Source: Hymenobacter swuensis DY53
GTDB lineage: Bacteria > Bacteroidota > Bacteroidia > Cytophagales > Hymenobacteraceae
Reading direction: 5' to 3'
Assembly: GCF_000576555.1 (NCBI RefSeq)
Contig: NZ_CP007145.1
Span: 3,618,501-3,682,500, forward strand
DNA length: 64,000 nucleotides
Part shown: positions 43,905 to 51,859 of the stretch, one piece after another
How positions within the stretch are numbered: position 1 is the first letter of the stretch
Layout: each line of letters begins with the position of its first letter
Position numbers and translations under genes: made by a program
The notes under the pieces: model-generated
The model's input: the letters and a program-made list of their open reading frames with translations, nothing else
Told to the model about the DNA's origin: nothing
Databases searched by the model: none

Positions 43905-44831
43905 CTATTCGCTACTGAGTTGCCAAACGGCCAGGCTACGGTCGTCGCTACACGAAACTAGCCGATTCCCGCTGCCCGGCCAAATTACCTTGTTCACGGA
44001 AGTACCGTGGCCGGCGTGGCGGGCTCGGTCTACCACGCGCAGCAGCTGCCAAGTCTGGGTATCCCAGAGCTTGATGCTTTTATCCATGCTGCAGGTAGCC
44101 AGCAAGCGGGCATCGGGCGAGAAAGCCAGATGGTTGATGGTAAACATGTGGGCCACGATGCTCTGTTGCACCTGGTAGCCGGCTTTTACGTCCCAGATGC
44201 GCAGGTGGGCGTCGCGGCCGGCCGTGAGCAGGTGGCGGCCATCGGGCGAGTAGGCGCAGGTGAACACCGAGTTGGTAGCGCCCGTGAGCGTGTGTTTGAG
44301 GTCGAGCGAATCGGCAGCCAGCACCCGCACCAAGTGGTCGGAGCTACCTACGGCCAGTTCCCCCCGCTCCTCGTGCAGGGCCAGGCAGCGGAGGCTCTTA
44401 TCCGAAATGCGCACCAGAGTCTCCAGCCGAAAATCAGAGGCGCGCAGTACAGCCAGCGTGCCATCGGCCAAGGCCACATATAAGCGCTGCCGCTGCTCGG
44501 AGTAAGCCAGGTCGAAAATGGCTACTGGCGGCAGGGCTGTGGCGTGGAGCAGGGTTTTACTGCGGAGGTCAATCACCTGCACACCCTGGAAATTATGGCC
44601 CAGTACCAGCAGGTTACGCGCCGGCAGGTGCAGCAGCGCGTACACCGAGTTTTCCACCTTCGCAATCAACTCGCCGTCCTGCTCCGGCGCATCGGCCTGC
44701 CAGGCCACCACCAGCCCATCGGCCCCCGCCGAGTACACGGTTTCCTGCCCGGCCGTGCCGGCCAAAGCGTACACACAGTCGCGGTGACCAGTGAGAGAAG
44801 CAAGCTTATAAACCTGAGGGCGGGAGGTCAA
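43905..44831 (-). CDS. WD40 repeat protein
   Basis: 308 residues. It starts at a TTG (44831) because no ATG or GTG lies close to the start of the first blade (KLASLTGHRDCVYALAG). Seven blades are visible, the best being GRDAHLRIWDVKAGYQVQQS, HLAFSPDARLLATCSMDKSI and RLVSCSDDRSLAVWQLS. No signal peptide, so it probably serves as a cytoplasmic protein scaffold. It is divergent from the phosphopantetheinyl transferase gene. Confidence 0.9.
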   Translation of the reverse strand: MTSRPQVYKLASLTGHRDCVYALAGTAGQETVYSAGADGLVVAWQADAPEQDGELIAKVENSVYALLHLPARNLLVLGHNFQGVQVIDLRSKTLLHATALPPVAIFDLAYSEQRQRLYVALADGTLAVLRASDFRLETLVRISDKSLRCLALHEERGELAVGSSDHLVRVLAADSLDLKHTLTGATNSVFTCAYSPDGRHLLTAGRDAHLRIWDVKAGYQVQQSIVAHMFTINHLAFSPDARLLATCSMDKSIKLWDTQTWQLLRVVDRARHAGHGTSVNKVIWPGSGNRLVSCSDDRSLAVWQLSSE

Positions 44832-44966
44832 GGGTGAAACGGTGAAGGGTGAACTTGTAAAATGGAGGGCGAAGATACCGCCCCGCTGCTACTAAGCCCA
44901 CCGTCAGGCTATTTAGCCGCTGGTTTCCCTCGTACCTTTCATCTTTCACCTTTCACCTTTCACCGC
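44832..44966. repeat. Inverted GGTGAAA repeat array between WD40 and PPTase genes
   Basis: The left arm (44832-44865) reads GGGTGAAACGGTGAAGGGTG and onward. The right arm (44937-44966) is the inverted partner, with CTTTCACCTTTCACCTTTCA units. Each arm touches the start codon of one of the two divergent genes. Confidence 0.75.
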
Positions 44967-45623
44967 TTGCCCCTCCATTCCCTCTCCCCCGTTTCGCAAA
45001 CTGCTGTGCTGGGCCTGTGGCAGCTTACCGAGCCAGCCGAAGAGCTATGGCGCCTGCTGCCGGCCCAGGCGCATTACCTGAGCCGTTTCCCTGATGGCCG
45101 CGACGAGCTGCGGGCGCGACAATGGCTGGCGGGTCGGGTACTGGCCCACCAATTGCTGCGGGAGCTGAACGATACGCCCGCCACACTGCACAACGACGCT
45201 AACGGCCGCCCGTTTTTCCTGGAGTTACCAGCCTACGGCGTGTCGTTGTCCCATTCCGGTGAGTGGGTAGCAGCTTTACTTTCTACCACTGAGCCCGTTG
45301 GCACAGATATTGAACTGATCCGTCCCAAAGCCAAACAGTTGGCCCGCCGGGTTCTATCGGAAACCGAGCTGGCCGACGCCGGCGACGATGCTGTGAAGTA
45401 TTGTTTCTATTGGAGTGCCAAGGAAACGCTTTACAAGTTGCACAGCCGCCGGGGCCTGGTGTTTAAAGAGCAGTTACTGCTCAGTCCGTTTGTGCTGCGG
45501 GAGGCAGGTGTTTTGACGGGACACCTGCTCCTCGAAAACTCCCGCAGCCAACACCAGATTCATTACCTGCACCCAAGTCCGGGTTACGTTCTAACTTACA
45601 CCATCGGTGAGATGATGAGTTAG
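44967..45623 (+). CDS. 4'-phosphopantetheinyl transferase (Sfp-type)
   Basis: 218 residues from the TTG at 44967, chosen because a TACCTTTC promoter-like sequence (44933-44940) and the repeat arm lie upstream; the ATG at 44862 would read through both. Signatures: VSLSHSGEWVAALLS, GTDIELIRPKAKQLARRVLS with Mg-binding Asp/Glu, and FYWSAKETLYKL. The enzyme moves phosphopantetheine from CoA to acyl or peptidyl carrier proteins in the cytoplasm. Whether it serves fatty-acid ACP or secondary metabolism cannot be told. Confidence 0.88.
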   Translation: MPLHSLSPVSQTAVLGLWQLTEPAEELWRLLPAQAHYLSRFPDGRDELRARQWLAGRVLAHQLLRELNDTPATLHNDANGRPFFLELPAYGVSLSHSGEWVAALLSTTEPVGTDIELIRPKAKQLARRVLSETELADAGDDAVKYCFYWSAKETLYKLHSRRGLVFKEQLLLSPFVLREAGVLTGHLLLENSRSQHQIHYLHPSPGYVLTYTIGEMMS

Positions 45624-45715
45624 TGAAATGGTGCGTTTGGCGTTCTGCCTGCGCGGATTGAACAGTAAACTCACTAAATCACCACCTCACTAACTCACCG
45701 CTTCACCATTTCACC
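45611..45715. repeat. Inverted GTTAGTGAAAT repeat array
   Basis: The left arm (45611-45633) overlaps the end of the PPTase gene. The right arm (45669-45715) is longer, made of TCACTAAATCACCACCTCAC-type units. The gene for the thioredoxin-like protein begins 6 bp later. Confidence 0.65.
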
Positions 45716-45721
45716 TCTGCC

Positions 45722-46330
45722 ATGTCTTTCCGCCGAATTTCCATTGTTGCCGCTGTGGCGCTGCTGTTATGTACGGTAGCGGTGGGCACAGCCCGCGCCC
45801 AAGGCGGCCGCTCCGTGGCGGATTTCAGCCTCAAAAATGCCTCCAATGCCGAGGTGGCCCTAAAAAGCTATGCCGGCAGCAAAGCTGTGGTGGTAGTATT
45901 CATTAACCCCACCTGCGCCTTCTCCAAGCTCTACCAGAACCGGCTTTCAGCCCTGAGCGCGGAATACGGGGCCAAAGGCGTGCAGTTTTTGTTCGTGAAT
46001 GCGCCCATCAATCTGGAAGCCAGCGCCGACACCGGTGACGCCGAGAAGCTGAAGGTAAAAGCCACCGGTGCCGACCTGCCTCTGCTCACCGATGAAGGCC
46101 AGAAAGTCAGCAACCTGCTGGGCGCCACCAAAACGCCCGAGGCAGTGGTATTGCAGCCCGCAGGCGACGGTTTTGCCGTTCGCTACAAGGGAGCCATCGA
46201 TGATAACCCGCAAGTAGAGGCCTACGTGAAGGAAAAATACCTGGAGCAGGCCCTTAACAATCTACTTGCCGGTCGCCCCGTTGGTGTAGCCGATAAACGT
46301 GCTGCCGGCTGTCTGATCAAAAAGTTTTAG
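45722..46330 (+). CDS. Thioredoxin-like secreted protein
   Basis: 202 residues with a signal peptide ending near ARAQ. Thioredoxin/AhpC-TSA fold: VADFSLKNASNAEVALKSYA, VVVVFINPTCAFSK with a single Cys65, and TPEAVVLQPAGDGFAVRYKG. The usual resolving Cys of CxxC is missing, which points to a one-Cys peroxiredoxin-like or non-redox role. The final GCLIKKF is typical of this Bacteroidota group. Confidence 0.88.
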   Translation: MSFRRISIVAAVALLLCTVAVGTARAQGGRSVADFSLKNASNAEVALKSYAGSKAVVVVFINPTCAFSKLYQNRLSALSAEYGAKGVQFLFVNAPINLEASADTGDAEKLKVKATGADLPLLTDEGQKVSNLLGATKTPEAVVLQPAGDGFAVRYKGAIDDNPQVEAYVKEKYLEQALNNLLAGRPVGVADKRAAGCLIKKF

Positions 46331-46348
46331 GCAGCCTGACAGATACAG

Positions 46349-46382
46349 AAAAGGCCCCGACGCATATGCGTCGGGGCCTTTT
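46349..46382. terminator. Bidirectional terminator
   Basis: A perfect palindrome: AAAAGGCCCCGACGCAT pairs with ATGCGTCGGGGCCTTTT. It lies between convergent genes ending at 46330 and 46398. Confidence 0.88.
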
Positions 46383-46397
46383 CTGTTATCCGGTTGT

Positions 46398-47273
46398 TTA
46401 TTCTTCGTCCGAGGCGGAATCAGCCGAATCAGTTTGCATTTCCTCGGTCAGGATAGCCAGCAGTTGGGCTACTTCGGTAGCCTTGGCTGGTTCCTGCATC
46501 TTCTCGAAGCTGAACTGCAGGTTGCGCAAGGCCCGCCGTACAATATCTAGGTGCGAGCAAGGCTCGAAGAAAATTTCGTTGGGTGTAAGGTTGAGCTGCC
46601 CGATATAGTGCTCAATATCGGTACGGGAAAGCACCAGACCACGGTTGTAGCAGTTAATGTAGAACGGCTCCAGCGGCGGCTCCATACGGTAAGTAAGCAC
46701 GAACAGGTTGGGCAGATTTACGCCGAAGACCGGCAGTTTGAGCCGTTGTGCCACCAGCAGATAAATCACGCATAACGTGAGCGGGTTGCCGCGCCGAGTT
46801 TCCAGTACCAGGTGCAGCATGGAGTTGGCCGGCGAGTGGAAGTTTTGGGTGTTGGCCGCGAATTTGTGCGCCCGGAATAGCACATGGTTGAGCGTCTGCA
46901 CTTGGTCGGCGGGGTGCATTTCGGGCTGCAGCAGCGTCCAGACTTCAAACCGCAGCTGCTCAATGGCCCGGTTCAGCACCTGGAAATCTGCATCGGGATA
47001 TTGGTAGCTATTGAGCAGCCACATACCTTCCAGCAGATTTTCGCCGCCCGAGTCGCGCCACACGCGTAGCCGTTGTTTCAGGCCCTCAAACTGCAGATGG
47101 TGAATAAGGTCTTCCAGCCGCTGCTGCTGCAGAGAGTCCAGGGTTTCTTCCCAGCTTTCTTCCAGAAACGGAATGATAGTTTCGCCCAGCGTCTGGATTT
47201 TCTCCTGAATCTGCGGGGCAATTTCCGGATCGTCGAGCAGGGAGATGAGGGCTTTGATTTCGCGGTTAGTCAT
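46398..47273 (-). CDS. SirB1-like transglutaminase-family protein
   Basis: 291 residues. The family region is clear: NAIEQLR-type start, then FRAHKFAANTQNFHSPANSM, then LHLVLETRRGNPLTLCVIYL and FYINCYNRGLVLSRTDIEHY. This is the SirB1/transglutaminase-like domain 9; the catalytic triad seems at least partly replaced. The N-terminal 90 residues are helical. No signal peptide. Function unknown. Confidence 0.87.
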   Translation of the reverse strand: MTNREIKALISLLDDPEIAPQIQEKIQTLGETIIPFLEESWEETLDSLQQQRLEDLIHHLQFEGLKQRLRVWRDSGGENLLEGMWLLNSYQYPDADFQVLNRAIEQLRFEVWTLLQPEMHPADQVQTLNHVLFRAHKFAANTQNFHSPANSMLHLVLETRRGNPLTLCVIYLLVAQRLKLPVFGVNLPNLFVLTYRMEPPLEPFYINCYNRGLVLSRTDIEHYIGQLNLTPNEIFFEPCSHLDIVRRALRNLQFSFEKMQEPAKATEVAQLLAILTEEMQTDSADSASDEE

Positions 47274-47462
47274 GGAGCAGCGGGGCTGCGGCCGGAGCCG
47301 CAGGAGTCAGAAAGGGCAAATAAACACATCCGGCGCGGGAGTGCCGCAGCCGGCCAGTGAGATTTAACAGGTAGACGGGGCTGATTTGTTCAGTCGTAGT
47401 CGTTTTACACCGTCACCTCAGCCGAGTATACTGCGTGCCCCAAGCACAGATAGCGCCTGGCT

Positions 47463-49190
47463 TTACCGCAGCAGATTGGTTTTGGCCAGCTCCAGGATTT
47501 CGTCGCCGCGCCCGCTCATGATGGCCTTGAGGGTATAGAGGCTGAAGCCTTTCACCTGGGCCGCTTCGATGGTGGGCGGCATGGAAAGCTCAGCCCGCTT
47601 CACCACGGCATCCAGAACCACGGGGCCGGGGTGGGCCAGCATGGCGGCAATGGCGGCGGGCAGTTCTGCGGGGTCCGAAACGCGGATACCGCGCACGCCG
47701 GCAGCTTCGGCCAGGGCCGCGAAGTTGGGGTTTTCCAGCTCGGTGCCATATTCCAGAATGCCGGCCGCCTTCATTTCCAGCTCCACAAAGCCCAAACTGT
47801 TGTTGTTGAAGATGACGATTTTAACCGGCGTTTTCAGCTGTTTGAGCGTCAGCAGCTCTCCCATCAGCATGGCGAAGCCCCCGTCGCCGGCCAGCGCAAT
47901 TACCTGCCGACCGGGGTACGTAAGCTGGGCACCCAGTGCCTGCGGCATGGCGTTAGCCATACTGCCGTGGTTGAAGGAGCCAATCAACCGCCGCCGGCCG
48001 TTGAAGCGCAGGTAGCGCGCCGCCCAGATGGTAGGCGTGCCCACGTCGCAGGTGAAAATGGCGTCTTCGGCGGCCTGCTCGTTCAGTAGCCGCGCCACGT
48101 ACTGCGGGTGCAGACTGGTGTCGCCGGCCTCGCCGGTGGCCAAGTCGTCGAGGTCTTGGCGGGCTTCGCGGTAGTTTTGCTGGGCTTTCTCTAAATGCGC
48201 CCGGTCGCGCTTGTGGTTGAGCAGTGGCAGCAGAGCTTGCAACGTAGCCGCCACATCGCCCACCAGCCCCACCTCCACCCGTGCCCGCCGCCCGATATGC
48301 TCGCCGCGCAGATCAATCTGCACGGTGCGGGCCTCCTGGGGCAGAAACTGCTGGTACGGGAAGTCGGTGCCGAGCATGAGCAGCGCGTCGGCGTCCATGA
48401 GGGCGTGGTAACCGGAAGTAAAACCCAGCAGGCCGCTCATGCCCACGTCGTAGGGGTTGTTGGGCTCCACATATTCCTTGCCGCGTAGCGCGTGTACCAC
48501 CGGCGCGCCTAGGGCTTCGGCAGTTTGCAGCAGCTCGGCGTGGGCCTCGGCGCACCCGGCCCCGGCCATAATCGTCACGCGGCTGCAGGTGTTAAGCAAA
48601 TCGGCGGCGGCGCGCAGTTCCTCCAGATCAGGCACCAGCCGGGCTCGGTTGCGCAACACTGGCAGGCGCGGCTCCGGGGCTTCGGTTTTTTCGTGGCTGA
48701 TATCGCCGGGAATCACCAGCACGGCCACGCCGCGCTGCGTGAGGGCCGTCTGAATGCCGATTTCGATGCAGCGCACGGCCTGGTCGGGGTGGGCAATCAG
48801 CTCACAATAGGCGCTGCACTCCTTGAACGTATTTTCGGGGTGAGTTTCCTGAAAATACTGGCTGCCGATTTCCGCACTCGGAATCTGGGCGGCCAGGGCC
48901 AGCACCGGCACGCGGCTGCGGTGGCAGTCGTAGAGGCCGTTGAGCAGGTGGGTGTTGCCGGGGCCGCAGCTGCCAGCGCATACGGCCAGCGCGCCCGTGA
49001 GGTGGGCCTCGGCGCCGGCCGCAAACGCACCGGCTTCCTCGTTGCGAACGTGTATCCATTCGATACCTTCCCGCTTGCGAATTTCTTCGGTGATGCCGTT
49101 GAGCGAGTCGCCCACTACGCCGTACACGCGGGTCACGCCGGCGGCTAGCAGGGTATCTACCAGTATTTCAGAGACGGTTTTCTTCGCCAT
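47463..49190 (-). CDS. poxB: ThDP-dependent pyruvate oxidase/dehydrogenase, PoxB-like
   Basis: 575 residues. Full three-domain ThDP fold: N-terminal VRNEEAGAFAAGAEAHLTG with the catalytic Glu, central LNTCSRVTIMAGAGCAEAHA, and C-terminal GDGGFAMLMGELLTLKQLKT with the ThDP motif starting ALAGDGGF. The tail KGFSLYTLKAIMSGRGDEIL resembles the membrane-binding tail of E. coli PoxB, which oxidises pyruvate to acetate and CO2 with electrons to the quinone pool. An acetolactate-synthase-like function is less likely. Confidence 0.9.
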   Translation of the reverse strand: MAKKTVSEILVDTLLAAGVTRVYGVVGDSLNGITEEIRKREGIEWIHVRNEEAGAFAAGAEAHLTGALAVCAGSCGPGNTHLLNGLYDCHRSRVPVLALAAQIPSAEIGSQYFQETHPENTFKECSAYCELIAHPDQAVRCIEIGIQTALTQRGVAVLVIPGDISHEKTEAPEPRLPVLRNRARLVPDLEELRAAADLLNTCSRVTIMAGAGCAEAHAELLQTAEALGAPVVHALRGKEYVEPNNPYDVGMSGLLGFTSGYHALMDADALLMLGTDFPYQQFLPQEARTVQIDLRGEHIGRRARVEVGLVGDVAATLQALLPLLNHKRDRAHLEKAQQNYREARQDLDDLATGEAGDTSLHPQYVARLLNEQAAEDAIFTCDVGTPTIWAARYLRFNGRRRLIGSFNHGSMANAMPQALGAQLTYPGRQVIALAGDGGFAMLMGELLTLKQLKTPVKIVIFNNNSLGFVELEMKAAGILEYGTELENPNFAALAEAAGVRGIRVSDPAELPAAIAAMLAHPGPVVLDAVVKRAELSMPPTIEAAQVKGFSLYTLKAIMSGRGDEILELAKTNLLR

Positions 49191-49278
49191 AGTCTTCAGA
49201 ATTGGGTCCGAAGGCTATACGGCAGATTCCGTGAACGGGCCGGGCCACCGAACGCAAGTTGCCGATTATAGGACTGGC

Positions 49279-49851
49279 TTATTCAGGTTTGCGGCCCAGA
49301 TACTCGTCGGTGAAATGCGCCCGGTGCGGCTCCTGCGCAAACTTCTCGGCGTTGTAGGTAGCCGAGGTGCCGCGCGGAATCGACAATGACTGCCACTGCC
49401 CCGCCCGCACCAGCTTCCCGATAAACACGATTTGCCCCACGTGGTACGGGTAGTGCGCCAGCTGCCGGTTGATGGCCTCCGTGACGGTGTGCCCCTGGTT
49501 ACGGATGTATACCGGCTGGTCCCAGTTCTCGGGCGTGAGCGAGTTGAGGGCGGCCAGCAAACAGCTCCACCCCGCTTCCCAGTGCGCCAACACCTCGGCC
49601 CGCGTACTCAGGTCGTTGTCGAACTCGGCTTCGCGCTGCCGCCAGGGCTTCTCGCCGTCGGTGGTCAGGAAATCGGTCCAGCGGGAAAGCATATTGCCCC
49701 ACAGATGCTTTACGATGGTAGCTACACTGTTGCTTTCGGCATTGGGCTGCCAGAACAGGGCTTCGTCGGGCAGCTGGGCAAACGTCTGGTCGCCGAGCAG
49801 CTTGTAGTATTCAAACTGCTTGCGGGCGCTGGTGAGGTAGTCGGTATCCAT
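49279..49851 (-). CDS. DUF1572 (DinB-like) protein
   Basis: 190 residues in one four-helix-bundle domain. Possible metal ligands are His in IVKHLWGNML, in QLAHYPYHVGQIV (two His) and the first-helix QFEYYKLLGDQTF. The pattern fits the DUF1572 branch of the DinB superfamily, whose members are often thiol or metal-dependent transferases. Cytoplasmic. No clear partner in the neighbourhood. Confidence 0.88.
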   Translation of the reverse strand: MDTDYLTSARKQFEYYKLLGDQTFAQLPDEALFWQPNAESNSVATIVKHLWGNMLSRWTDFLTTDGEKPWRQREAEFDNDLSTRAEVLAHWEAGWSCLLAALNSLTPENWDQPVYIRNQGHTVTEAINRQLAHYPYHVGQIVFIGKLVRAGQWQSLSIPRGTSATYNAEKFAQEPHRAHFTDEYLGRKPE

Positions 49852-50153
49852 ACGGGGAGTTCACTGATTAGCACTTAACACCATGTAGAAACGCCTGCTT
49901 GCATCTGACTTACCGTTCGCACAGCCTGCATTGTCTACCCGATAGAAAGAACGTCATTTCAAGCATGTGGCGCATCAGGCCAGTGCCGAGGAATTTCGCG
50001 GGCTAAGGCTGTCGTCGTGGTGCCCTTTACTACTCAATAGAACGGTATCACGCTTTCGCCCGGCTCCTGAATACGGCCTTCGGCTTAGGGGCGCACCTTG
50101 GCATCCGTTCTACCCACTGCGGGCTGCTTTCCGCGGTGGGCTGTATGAACCGG
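49852..50153. other. 302-bp intergenic region with decayed repeat and a hairpin
   Basis: From about 49947 to 50005 there is a decayed half copy of the CGTCATTCC-family palindrome (GAACGTCATTTCAAGC, then GAGGAATTTCGCGGGC). At 50113-50140 CCCACTGCGG and CCGCGGTGGG form a hairpin that may end the DUF5694 transcript. I see no gene in the rest. Confidence 0.5.
50113..50140 (-). terminator. Possible terminator of the DUF5694 gene
   Basis: CCCACTGCGG and CCGCGGTGGG pair with one mismatch across an 8-nt loop, 14 bp after the stop codon at 50154 on the minus strand. No T tract is visible. Confidence 0.45.
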
Positions 50154-51050
50154 CTACTTCAGGTATTTGCTCAGGGGCACCACTTTGTAGAGTGGATCAT
50201 TAGCAAAAATTTTGGGCAGTATGGCCGCGTGGCGCTGGCCCATAATTACCAGCACCCGTTGGCCCTGCTCGCGGGCCTGGATGGTTACAATGTTCGAATA
50301 TACCTTCAGGTCGCGCTCCAGAAACAGCGAAATGTACTCGGCCCCGATGTATCGTTTGCTGACGTAAGCGGTGTCGACGTACTCCGCGGGCGGGTTGGTA
50401 AACCGACCGTTTTGTACCCGGGCGGGGTTCACAAACATCACGCGGTAGGTGAAGTCGAGCACGGCGGGGTCGTTGAGGAATACCAGGAAGTCTTTCAACG
50501 GCAGGTTACGCTCCCGAAAGCTTGCCTGGGGCTCCCGTCCCAACTCCGAGAAGTCATTTGTGGCCTTCAGAAAGCCATCGATGTTGTCGCCGTGCGTGAG
50601 GATGCGGTTGGATACGCTCTCGTAGCAGTCGACGCCGAAAATGCGCGGGTGGCCGAGGGCCTTGGCCAACTGGTGGCCGAACTGATACCGCTCGGACCGG
50701 CCGGATGGCACATCCTTGAGCTGCACCGCACCAGATTTATACAGCGCGTACAGACTATCGACACTGGCCTGGTCCTCGGGCGCGGTTTCGATCATGATCA
50801 GGTCGGGCTTGAACCTGAGCAACTGCCGGTTGATATCGGCTATTTCACGCTGCCGCGACTCGCTCAGCAAATCTCCGGTCGGCGCACTCGTGAAGTTCGA
50901 CTGCCCAAAGTGCGCGCTGCCCAGCACCATAATTTCTACCTGCGGTTTGGGCTTGGCCGCAGCTACCTCTTTGGCAGCTTTTTTCAGATCCTGGGCGTGG
51001 CTGGAAACGGCCAACAGGCTCAGAACGGATAATAATAGGATTGCTTTCAT
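50154..51050 (-). CDS. DUF5694 secreted protein (TraB/EreA-like)
   Basis: 298 residues from the ATG at 51050 (MKAILLLSVLSLLAVSSHAQ), giving a clean signal peptide. The domain starts at VEIMVLGSAHFGQSNFT and has LRFKPDLIMIETAPEDQASV and YVSKRYIGAEYISLFLERDL, ending VLVIMGQRHAAILPKIFAND. The GSAHF and GQRHA motifs recall the TraB/EreA fold. DUF5694 is the expected family. Function unknown. Confidence 0.85.
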   Translation of the reverse strand: MKAILLLSVLSLLAVSSHAQDLKKAAKEVAAAKPKPQVEIMVLGSAHFGQSNFTSAPTGDLLSESRQREIADINRQLLRFKPDLIMIETAPEDQASVDSLYALYKSGAVQLKDVPSGRSERYQFGHQLAKALGHPRIFGVDCYESVSNRILTHGDNIDGFLKATNDFSELGREPQASFRERNLPLKDFLVFLNDPAVLDFTYRVMFVNPARVQNGRFTNPPAEYVDTAYVSKRYIGAEYISLFLERDLKVYSNIVTIQAREQGQRVLVIMGQRHAAILPKIFANDPLYKVVPLSKYLK

Positions 51051-51124
51051 CCGGGCTAAGGTAGGAGACGCAGCGGATTTCGGGCTTGCAGTGGTCTGAA
51101 GCGGAACCGGTCCGAAGCGGAAGT

Positions 51125-51154
51125 GTATCAGTCGAGATAAACATCGACTGATAC
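51125..51154. other. Perfect hairpin next to the zeta-like remnant
   Basis: GTATCAGTCGA and TCGACTGATAC are a perfect 11-bp inverted repeat with an 8-nt loop (51125-51154). It lies between the DUF5694 gene and the pseudogene remnant and may be a terminator left from the lost gene. Confidence 0.45.
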
Positions 51155-51180
51155 AAGATGACACCGCCGCAAGCAACCCT

Positions 51181-51331
51181 TCACGCTCACTGTTTCAGGC
51201 TGAAACGGCGAGAGGCCCCGCACAATTTCATCGGCATTCATGAACTCCCGGCATCCTGACAGCAGCGGCAGCAGCGCGTACGCAGTGATGGTTTTGCCTG
51301 CGCCGTTGCAGCCGCCTAGGGGCAGAGGTTT
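51181..51331 (-). pseudogene. Remnant of a zeta-toxin-like P-loop ATPase
   Basis: About 50 codons on the minus strand read GGCNGAGKTITAYALLP and CREFMNADEIVRGLSPFQPE, the P-loop and following segment of the zeta-toxin/AAA family common in bacterial toxin-antitoxin loci. There is no start codon (a stop lies one codon upstream of the homology), and homology is lost after about 51181. So only a middle piece survives. The call rests on recalled family patterns and can be checked by a protein search. Confidence 0.65.
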
Positions 51332-51337
51332 TCATAG

Positions 51338-51859
51338 TTACTGTTGATAGGGTTGAGAGGATTTTAACATATCATCAGGGCTCTGCACGATTCTGCCGCT
51401 AGGGAATGCCTCCAAGAATTGACGGCTTAAGCTTTCATCCCGAAACCTCACCAGTGTAAAACTGCTATCAAAGGCTACTATTTCGATTTCAGAAGCTGCC
51501 AATTGAAACGACTCTGGCTCAGTCCATAGCTCTCTATTTCCGTCAGCGTAGGGCACTTCATCTTTTGATAGATCTGGCACACTGCCCGCTACACCGCAGA
51601 AAACACCCCACACCGCCTGCATATCTGTGTCAGCCATGGCGTCATAAAGCGTTTTACCAGATACTACCGTGTAAGAGTAATAGTGCTCCATCTGCTCTTC
51701 CCAGGCAGCAACTTTCGGGATTAAGCCCCCAAAGTGCAAGCATTGCAGATTCGAAATAACCCAAGTCAATTCCTCAACCTGCTGACGAATTGCCGGTAGC
51801 AATCGGCCCAAATCTGTTTGCCAGCGAAACTGTGGCACATCCTCCAGCAGAATCGTCAT
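51338..51859 (-). CDS. Unrecognised protein coupled to the acyl-CoA carboxylase gene
   Basis: 173 residues, soluble, no signal peptide. Segments include LTWVISNLQCLHFGGLIPKV, WEEQMEHYYSYTVVSG and FDSSFTLVRFRDESLSRQFL. GC is lower than in the gene upstream. The carboxylase stop and this start share one base (51859), so translation may be coupled. It resembles small immunity-type or DUF proteins in shape only. It lies next to a toxin-gene remnant, which makes a former toxin-associated role possible but unproved. Confidence 0.65.
   Translation of the reverse strand: MTILLEDVPQFRWQTDLGRLLPAIRQQVEELTWVISNLQCLHFGGLIPKVAAWEEQMEHYYSYTVVSGKTLYDAMADTDMQAVWGVFCGVAGSVPDLSKDEVPYADGNRELWTEPESFQLAASEIEIVAFDSSFTLVRFRDESLSRQFLEAFPSGRIVQSPDDMLKSSQPYQQ

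Noticed and set aside
47274..47462. Possible small RNA or tRNA in the 189-bp gap before poxB end
   Set aside because: Only a small hairpin is visible; no cloverleaf, no promoter and no conserved motif.
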